A stretch of 13,892 bases of DNA from Rhodospirillaceae bacterium (lineage in GTDB: Bacteria > Pseudomonadota > Alphaproteobacteria > CADEGL01). Made by a program: the position numbers and the translations under genes. Of the stretch, positions 9,401 to 13,892 are shown in pieces (positions within the stretch are counted from its first letter, which is position 1; each line of letters starts with the position of its first letter). The notes beneath the pieces were generated by a model. The model did not search any database. It saw nothing but the letters and a program-made list of their open reading frames with translations, and was not told where the DNA came from. The stretch spans positions 1 through 13,892 of the forward strand of contig JABIRQ010000210.1 of assembly GCA_018699755.1 (NCBI GenBank). Reading direction: 5' to 3'.

Positions 9401-12400
9401 ATGCCTATCGAAGGCAATCGGGGAGCATTGGCTTTCGAACTGTTCCTGACGATGGTCGAAAGCGACGGCGCCCTCGACCTCAACCTCGAATATCTCGACA
9501 CGGCGATGGGTGGAGCCGAGGCCGAGACTTGGCTTGCGCGCTTCGAATCCCTGCTCGATGCCCTGCTGCGCGATCCCGAGGCGCCGCTCGATCGCTTTCT
9601 GAACGCCGCCGGCCTGGTCCAAAGCCCGGCCCTGCGCTTGGTTTCAAGCTTCACGGCGGAGCCCGTCGCCGAATCGCTCTCCTTCCTCGCCAGGGCCTTC
9701 CGCATGCCCCTGCGCCTGGATTTTGCACCCTACGGCCAAGTGATGCAGGAATTGCTGGACCCCGCTTCTCCCGGTCGGGTCCAACGGCAGGGCGCCGTCG
9801 CGTTGCTGTGGCGCCTTGCCGATCTGGCGGGGGAGGACGCGCGGGAAGGGGCCGAGGAATCCTCCGCCCTCCTTGCGGCGGCGGAGCGGTTCGGCGAATT
9901 CGCGAGCGCCGTCGAAAGCGCCGCGCACCGCCTGTCCGTCCCGCTCGTCGTGCTGCGCTGTCCGGACCGCCCGGATATGGAAGTCTCCGCCCAATGGCGC
10001 GCGCTCCAGGCGCGGGCCGACCGACGTCTCGCGGGTTTCGGCGGGGCCGTCGCGCCCTCGACCGCGGATTGGCACGATCCGGCGGCCGAGCGCGAAGGGC
10101 ATGTGCCTTATACCGATGCGGCTTTCGGCGATATCGCCCTGGGCCTGACCCGGCGTCTGGCGGCCCGCTTGCTGCCTGCGCGCAAGCTGGTCGTGCTCGA
10201 TGCCGACAACACGTTGTGGAATGGTGTGGTCGGCGAGGTGGGTCCGGACGGCCTGACGGTCGATCCGGCGCGGCGGGCTTTCCAGGAGATGCTGGTCGAG
10301 CGCCAGAAGGCTGGGCAGCTGCTCGCGGTCGTCAGCAAGAACGCGATCGAGGATGTCGACGCCGCCTTCGCCGCCCTGCCGGATATGCCGTTGCGGCTGG
10401 AACATCTGGTGGCCGTCAAGGCGGATTGGCGGGCGAAATCGGAGGTGATCGCGGACCTGGCGCGCGATCTGGACTTGGGACTCGATTCCTTTGCCTTCAT
10501 CGACGACAACCCGGTCGAATGTGCCGAGGTGCGAAGCCGCCTGCCCATGGTTGCGGTCCTGCCCTATCCGGTGACAGAGAGCGATGCGGAAGGCTGGCTC
10601 GCCCGGCTTTGGGCGCTTGACACCGGCCTGGCGGGGGTCGAGGACCGGCGGCGCACCCAGATGTACCGCGAAAATACCGCTCGGGCCGAGGCGCTGGCGG
10701 AGAGCGGCGATTTTCGGGCCTTCCTCGACTCGCTTCGGCTTGAGGTCGATATCCGGCTCCTGGCCGAGGAAGATATCGCGCGCGCCGCTCAGCTCACTCA
10801 GCGGACCAACCAGTTCAACACCACCACTCGGCGCATGACGGTGGAAGCGTTGCGCGCCCGGGATATGGGAACGGCGCCCGTCTACACGGTCCGTGTGCGT
10901 GATCGGTTCGGCGATTACGGCCTCGTCGGCCTCGCCTCACTTCGCTTCGAAAAGGGCGTGCTGGAGGTCGAAACTCTGCTGCTGTCGTGCCGGGTTCTCG
11001 GCCGCGGGGTTGAGCAGCGCATTGCCGCCTTCCTCGGCGCGTTGGCGGTCGAGAGAGGCGTGGCGCGTTTGCGCTTCGCCTTCGTCCCGAGCGCCCGGAA
11101 CCGCCCGGCGGCGGATTTTCTCGTATCCTTGCCGGGGGTCGGCCGGGAGCGGCGGGACGGCGAAGAAGCCTTCGCCTTGGATGCCGGGGCCGCGGCGGGC
11201 ATGGCTTTGGACGTGGTGCCGCCCGGTCCGGTTTCCTCAGCGGCGGAAGAGGGTGACAAGACCGTTGCCGATACGGGTGACGGACCAGTGCGCGCTCGGG
11301 CGTTCGAGGCTGTGGCGGGGCAATGGCGCGACGGCGCCGGGCTTTTCCGGGCGGTGCGGGCCGCCGCGCCGAAGCGGGATCGCGTGGTGGAAGCGCCGGC
11401 GGATTTCGTCGCGCCCGTAGGCGGGATCGAGGCGGATATCGCCGCGCTGTGGCGGGAGGTCCTGGCCGTGCCGCGTGTCGGGGCACAGGACGATTTCTTC
11501 CGGATCGGCGGCACTTCTCTCGCGGCGGCGCGCATGATCGGGCGGCTGAGCGATCTGGTGAGCCGCAGGCTGACCCTCACCGATCTGATGGACCACCGCA
11601 CGCCTGCGATGCTGGCGAAACTGGCGACGGCGCCTCGACCGGCTGAGGCCCCGATACCGGCCGATCCGGAGCGCAGGGTCTACCCCCTGTCGCCCAGCCA
11701 GGAAGCCTTGTGGTCCATCGCCCAGGCAGGCCAAGGCGGTGCCGAATACGCCGTCGCGGCGGGCGGTCGGACCGCGCGGCGTCTGGATCCCGACCTTGCC
11801 CGCGAGGCGTTCCGCCGCGTCGTGGCGCGGCACCCCGCTCTGCGAACGACCTTCCCCGAAGAGTCCGGCGCTTCGATGGAAGGTCCTCTACAGGCAGTGC
11901 AGGACGAGCCGCGTTTCGATTTCAGTCTCCACGATTTCTCGGCCCGCCCGGCGGCCGAGCGGGAAGCCGCCGCGCGGGCTCATGCCCAGGGCCTCGCCCG
12001 GCAGCCCTTCGATCTTGCCGAAGGGCCGTTGGTGCGGTTGGCCCTTTACGATCTCGGCGCGGAAGGATTCGGCTGTCTCCTAGCGGCGCAGCATCTCGTT
12101 ATCGACGGCACCTCCCTGGCATTGGTCATGGCGGAGTTCCGGCGGGCTTACGGGGATGTGATCGAGGACCGTACATCCGTCTTCGCGCCGTTGCCGCTGA
12201 CCCCCGGGGATATCGCGCTCTGGCAACGGGCGCGGGCGGAGGCCGCCGATCCGGACGACAAGGCATTCTGGCGGAAATCGCTCGCCGACCCGGCGCCGCT
12301 GCCGAGTTTGGGCGGTGCCGCGCACGCCGAGGCGGCGGGTGGGGTCGTCGCGGGCCGGCTCGGTGGCGATGCCGTCCGACGGCTCGACGCATTCGCGGGT

Positions 12401-13891
12401 GCCCAGGGCGCCACGCCCTTCGAAGTCATGCTGGCCCTCTGGCATAGGGTGCTGGGGCAGCATGCCGGGACAATGGATATCTGCCACGGCGTCCCGATCG
12501 ACGACCGCCCCCGCCCGGAGGGCGACGGCTTGGTCGGATGCTTCGTGAAAACCCTGCCGGTTCGGATCCGGTCCGATCTCTCCTTGTCTTTTGCCGCGCT
12601 GCTGGCGGCGGCGGGCGAGGCTTGGCGTGGCGCCCGGCGCCATGCGGACCCGCCGCTTTGGCGCATTCTGTCGGATGCCGGCCTCCGCGCCGCGCCTTTC
12701 GACAGCTTTTTCGCCTATCAGCAATGGCCGGGCGAACAGGATGCGGATTTCCGGCCCTGGACGGTCAATGCGGGCCGGTCCGCCATGCCGGTGGTGCTGG
12801 AGATACTCGCCACCGGGGACGGCGCCGCCGTAAGTCTGGAATATGGCCCCGGCTTCGCGGATGAGGCGGCCGCGCGACGGCTGTTGGAGGGGTTCCTCGC
12901 GGCGGCAGAAGAGGTCTTGGAAAATCCGGATATGCCGGTTGCGCCCGCGATCTTCCTGGCGCATCCGAACGGCGACGCAGGGCGCGAGACGCCGCCGCAA
13001 ACGCCGGTGCTAACCCCGATCCAACGCTGGTTCTTCCAACTTCCGATGGAGAACCGCGCCCATTGGAACACGGCCGTGCAACTGCAGGTCGGGCTCAGTT
13101 TCGATCTCGACCGGTTCGTCGCGGCCTATCTTCGCATAGCCGAGCATCGCGATGCCTTGCGCGCGGGTTTTTGTCGCCGGAGCAAGAGCTGGATCCGGGA
13201 AAGCCTGGACCGCGCGGCCGATCCGGTTCTGCGACGCGGCAGTCTGGACGGCCTGGGGCGCAAGGCGGGCGAGGAATTGGCCAAGACGCTGGTCGCCGAA
13301 CTTCAGGGCGAATTCGATCTCGCGTCCGGCCGCCTCATCGGCTTCTGCCACCTGACGTCGCGCAGCAAGCACCGCAACCGCCTGATTCTCGTGGCCCATC
13401 GATTGATCCTCGCCGACGCCTCCTGGCCGCGCCTGCTGGAGGAACTCGACCATGTGTATCGCGGCGACGCGCCGAAGACGCCGTCCCGCACTATGCAAGG
13501 TGGGATTCGATCGGTGGCGGCGGAGACGGATCGTGCCGGGATCGCGGAACAGGTTGAGCAATGGGAAAGGCTGGTCCGGCCGGATGCCCTAAATGGCCTG
13601 CCCTATGACAGGCCGGACGCCGCCGACCTGGAAGCCGATTCGGAAAGGGTGTCGATCCTGCTCGACGTGAAGACGACGGCTGCCCTGACGAAAGAACTGC
13701 CCGCGCGGCTGGCGCTGACCGAGGAGGATCTGCTGCTGGCCGCGCTTCACACTGCGCTTGCGTCGTGGACCGGAGAGACTGGGCGGTGGATCGTCGAATG
13801 CGAAGGTGATTGCGAGGAGGCCGCGACGGAAGGCGCCCTTGGCTGGCATGGGCCGCGCCATCTGCTGGTGCTTTCCTCGGGCGATCCACAG
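2..13891 (+). CDS. Trans-AT hybrid PKS-NRPS megasynthase, internal fragment open at both ends
   Basis: A frame of about 4,630 codons runs without a stop across the whole window; every domain motif I located (bases 125 to 13864) falls in this one frame, so I see no frameshift. Domain order is KS adapter, DH, KR, ACP, KS, DH, KR, cMT, ACP, C, FkbH, PCP, C, epimerase-like. The protein is a cytosolic assembly-line enzyme that extends a polyketide chain by two modules and passes it to an NRPS-like part. Neither PKS module has an acyltransferase domain, which defines the trans-AT class: malonyl units must come from a discrete enzyme encoded elsewhere. There is no thioesterase, adenylation or enoylreductase domain here. 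Start, stop, promoter and neighbouring genes lie outside the window. The product is not identifiable; I do not recognise a named pathway. The PKS-NRPS assignment is near certain; colinear product prediction is inference. Confidence 0.97.
404..1201 (+). other. Dehydratase domain DH1
   Basis: Residues 135-400, normal DH length. It opens with the HPLIG motif typical of PKS dehydratases. The catalytic His is residue 164 (491-493) in a sequence reading HVVGERRLLPG, and the catalytic Asp is residue 323 (968-970) in HPSLLDAATQ, which keeps the DxxxQ pattern. YGRGF near residue 280 matches the YGxxF signature. The reaction would be syn-elimination of water from the beta-hydroxyacyl-ACP made by KR1. 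One deviation: in the family pattern HxxxGxxxxP, the Gly is Glu here, with a Gly one place earlier. Both catalytic residues are present, so I expect activity, with some doubt. Confidence 0.92.
1238..2518 (+). other. Ketoreductase domain KR1 (structural plus catalytic halves), probably B-type
   Basis: Residues 413-839. A degenerate N-terminal structural half is followed by a Rossmann fold with the NADPH-binding TGASGGIG (1814-1837). Catalytic Lys707 (2120-2122), the Ser cluster SSS (2189-2197), Tyr743 (2228-2230) and Asn747 (2240-2242) are present. The loop motif reads GVLRDG, whose Asp matches the last Asp of the LDD signature, so B-type stereochemistry (D-configured hydroxyl) is inferred. 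The DWSPWRDGGM end is typical of trans-AT KRs. The FSSSASLGNAGQGTY stretch appears one residue shorter than usual between the Ser pair and Tyr, so which Ser is catalytic is ambiguous. It pairs with DH1 to give an alkene. Confidence 0.94.
2588..2803 (+). other. Acyl carrier protein ACP1
   Basis: Residues 863-934, about 72 residues, normal for an ACP. The phosphopantetheine attachment Ser is residue 896 (2687-2689) in the motif YGIDSVMAMQL. Helix-forming sequence on both sides and the FFEHRTVGDLAERL end match PKS carrier domains. It holds the chain while DH1 and KR1 act, then passes it to the KS starting at 2954. Confidence 0.96.
2804..2953 (+). other. Proline-rich inter-module linker between ACP1 and KS
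   Basis: About 50 residues rich in Pro, Ala and Arg, with no recognisable fold, joining two modules in the same polypeptide. It contains no stop codon and I see no ribosome binding site or start that would suggest a gene boundary. Confidence 0.8.
2954..4249 (+). other. Ketosynthase domain KS, complete and catalytically intact
   Basis: Residues 985-1416, the usual length of about 430. It catalyses decarboxylative Claisen condensation of the chain from ACP1 with a malonyl unit on ACP2. The Cys-His-His triad is complete: Cys1153 (3458-3460) in DTMCSSS, His1288 (3863-3865) in EAHGTGT, His1332 (3995-3997) in NIGHLEGAAG. DTMCSSS rather than DTACSSS is common in trans-AT ketosynthases. A small deviation is SHGG at about 3740-3755 where NHGG is usual. 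Because trans-AT KS sequences track the chemistry of the incoming chain, this domain could be used to test the predicted alkene from the previous module. Confidence 0.98.
4250..4714 (+). other. Post-KS adapter with no acyltransferase domain
   Basis: Residues 1417-1571. It contains YTLQVGRDALPARL and ends with LPTYPFARERCW (from 4673). Its length, about 155 residues, leaves no room for an AT domain (about 300 residues), and no GHSxG AT active-site motif is present. This is the direct sequence evidence that the synthase is of the trans-AT class. Confidence 0.9.
4760..5470 (+). other. Dehydratase-like domain DH2, divergent but with His and Asp retained
   Basis: Residues 1587-1823, about 30 residues shorter than DH1. 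Catalytic His1603 (4808-4810) sits in an intact HxxxGxxxxP pattern (HKVAGVAVLPG). Asp1751 (5252-5254) sits in WLDACLH, keeping DxxxH, though the usual HPxLLDA context is lost. The opening HPLLG motif is missing (it reads DPLIES), and YGxxF reads YGAAH. Retention of Asp argues against a double-bond-shifting DH variant or a pyran synthase, in which that residue is typically altered. Likely an active dehydratase giving an alkene in the methylating module, but the changed surroundings make a specialised role possible. Confidence 0.85.
5522..6841 (+). other. Ketoreductase domain KR2 with variant active-site motif
   Basis: Residues 1841-2280, structural and catalytic halves. The cofactor loop reads VGGAGGIG (6152-6175), with Val in place of the usual leading Thr. 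Lys2156 (6467-6469), Ser (6539-6541) and Tyr2193 (6578-6580) are present, with the normal 13-residue Ser-Tyr spacing. The Asn of YxxxN is Ser2197 (6590-6592; YAAGS). The combination of IHSALVL and NYAAGS resembles a trans-AT KR subgroup with IHSAIVL and NYAAGC/S motifs, so this may be a lineage trait rather than damage. Reduction of the beta-ketone is likely; stereochemistry I leave open. Confidence 0.92.
6959..7978 (+). other. S-adenosylmethionine-dependent C-methyltransferase domain
   Basis: Residues 2320-2659. SAM-binding motif I is VEIGAGTGAAT (from 7427), followed by LFTDLSPSF, the NVLHAT motif (7661-7678) and LTFGLLDGWW, all characteristic of PKS cMT domains. It would transfer a methyl group to the alpha carbon of the beta-ketoacyl chain on ACP2. 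Its position between KR2 and ACP2 is usual for trans-AT modules. The segment 6842-6958 before it has no fold I recognise. Confidence 0.96.
8072..8290 (+). other. Acyl carrier protein ACP2
   Basis: Residues 2691-2763. The phosphopantetheine Ser is residue 2723 (8168-8170) in YGLDSLVMM. A single carrier serves the KS-DH-KR-cMT module. It is followed after about 26 residues by condensation domain C1, so this ACP is the donor at the PKS-to-NRPS junction. Confidence 0.96.
8369..9601 (+). other. Condensation domain C1 at the PKS-to-NRPS junction
   Basis: Residues 2790-3200. It begins LPLSRQQLW (C1 motif) and has RHATLRTVF (C2 motif). The catalytic motif reads HHIVADLW, with catalytic His2907 (8720-8722) and Asp2911 (8732-8734); the usual Gly after Asp is Leu. 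LGVPVANRG and IGDFADIRL match the later C motifs. It should take the acyl chain from ACP2 and join it to the acceptor on the PCP at 11402-11632. Because the module has no adenylation domain but an FkbH domain, the nucleophile may be a hydroxyl, giving an ester. The domain identity is firm; the bond type is inference. Confidence 0.93.
9632..11218 (+). other. FkbH-type domain (HAD phosphatase / glyceryl transferase) in place of an adenylation domain
   Basis: Residues 3211-3739, a full three-part FkbH. The N-terminal part begins LRLVSSFTAEPV and includes FAPYGQVMQELLDPAS. The HAD core has motif I LDADNTLWNG with Asp3400 and Asp3402 (10199-10207), motif II VSKN (10331-10342), a Lys in WRAKSE, and the acidic motif DDNPVEC (from 10502). 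The C-terminal GNAT-like part has TQRTNQFN, RFGDYGLVG and SCRVLGRGVE with Cys3663 (10988-10990). Characterised FkbH enzymes use 1,3-bisphosphoglycerate, remove phosphate and load a glyceryl group on a carrier; some fused versions give lactate. Here the residue between the two motif I Asp is Ala, and NG replaces the common GG. All HAD catalytic residues are present, so activity is expected; the precise unit loaded is inferred. Confidence 0.95.
11402..11632 (+). other. Peptidyl carrier protein (PCP) of the FkbH module
   Basis: Residues 3801-3877. The phosphopantetheine Ser is residue 3839 (11516-11518) in FRIGGTSLAA. The GG[T/D/H]S form is typical of NRPS carriers, unlike the GIDS and GLDS motifs of the two PKS carriers upstream. 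It is the likely acceptor for the unit activated by the FkbH domain. A low-complexity linker (11219-11401) separates it from that domain. Confidence 0.95.
11672..12931 (+). other. Condensation domain C2 with QHxxxDG active-site motif
   Basis: Residues 3891-4310. It starts YPLSPSQEALW and has RHPALRTTF. The active-site motif is QHLVIDG: the first His is Gln, but the catalytic second His4031 (12092-12094), Asp (12104-12106) and Gly are kept. VGCFVKTL corresponds to the usual GxFVNTL, with Lys for Asn. By order it would take the chain from the PCP to a downstream acceptor that is not visible. No adenylation domain follows; an epimerase-like domain comes next. Catalytic competence looks likely from the retained residues. 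Confidence 0.92.
13007..13891 (+). other. Epimerization-like domain with lost catalytic residues, truncated by window end
   Basis: Residues 4336-4630, incomplete at the C-terminus. The start LTPIQRWFF and following HWN match the E1 signature of NRPS epimerization domains, and EDLLLAAL matches the LLxA motif. The E2 motif HHxxxDGxSW reads HRLILADASW: the catalytic second His is Arg4467 (13400-13402), Asp is Ala4471 (13412-13414) and Gly is Asp4472. The EGHGRE motif reads EGDCEE (13802-13819). Ser-Trp after the motif and the GW of the next motif are kept, so the fold is probably preserved but epimerase chemistry is not expected. The reading frame is intact, so it is a coding domain and not a decayed remnant. 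A degenerate condensation domain is the alternative. Confidence 0.85.
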
Positions 13892-13892
13892 A

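Noticed and set aside
6056..9622. Second very long minus-strand open frame (about 1,188 codons)
   Set aside because: Antisense to KR2, cMT, ACP2 and C1. Low-information composition and no motif, so a shadow of the forward gene.
11219..11401. Possible remnant of an adenylation domain between FkbH and PCP
   Set aside because: Only about 60 residues of linker with no adenylation core motif; too short for even a subdomain.
1..13892. CRISPR arrays, direct repeats, insertion sequences, tRNA, terminators or promoters
   Set aside because: None seen. Similarity between the two PKS modules is at the protein-family level and does not form near-identical DNA repeats.

Overview
The window is one uninterrupted piece of a giant biosynthetic gene. 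A single forward reading frame (codons starting at base 2) stays open from the first base to the last, about 4,630 codons with no start and no stop. It encodes the inside of a hybrid polyketide synthase / nonribosomal peptide synthetase (PKS-NRPS). No gene boundary, promoter, terminator, RNA gene, repeat array or mobile element is visible. The DNA is very GC-rich (roughly 70% by eye) with strong G/C preference at third codon positions. This suits a high-GC proteobacterium (an alphaproteobacterium such as a Rhodospirillales member is my best guess) or an actinobacterium; the window alone cannot settle it.

Order of domains: end of an upstream ketosynthase adapter (2-403); dehydratase DH1 (404-1201); ketoreductase KR1 (1238-2518); acyl carrier ACP1 (2588-2803); ketosynthase KS (2954-4249) and its adapter (4250-4714); dehydratase-like DH2 (4760-5470); ketoreductase KR2 (5522-6841); C-methyltransferase (6959-7978); ACP2 (8072-8290); condensation domain C1 (8369-9601); a complete FkbH-type HAD/acyltransferase domain (9632-11218); a peptidyl carrier PCP (11402-11632); a second condensation domain C2 (11672-12931); and directly behind it an epimerization-like domain with a ruined active site, cut by the window end (13007-13891).

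No acyltransferase domain lies between either KS region and the following DH, so this is a trans-AT type synthase that must be loaded by a separate acyltransferase. Read colinearly, the first PKS module would give an alpha,beta-alkene and the second an alpha-methylated alkene. C1 would then join that chain to whatever the FkbH domain places on the PCP, most plausibly a glyceryl (glycerate-level) unit from 1,3-bisphosphoglycerate, so C1 may form an ester rather than an amide.

The two most unusual parts are the internal C-FkbH-PCP module, in which an FkbH domain occupies the place of an adenylation domain, and the direct C2-epimerase-like tandem with no adenylation or carrier domain between them, the second member having lost its catalytic His, Asp and Gly.
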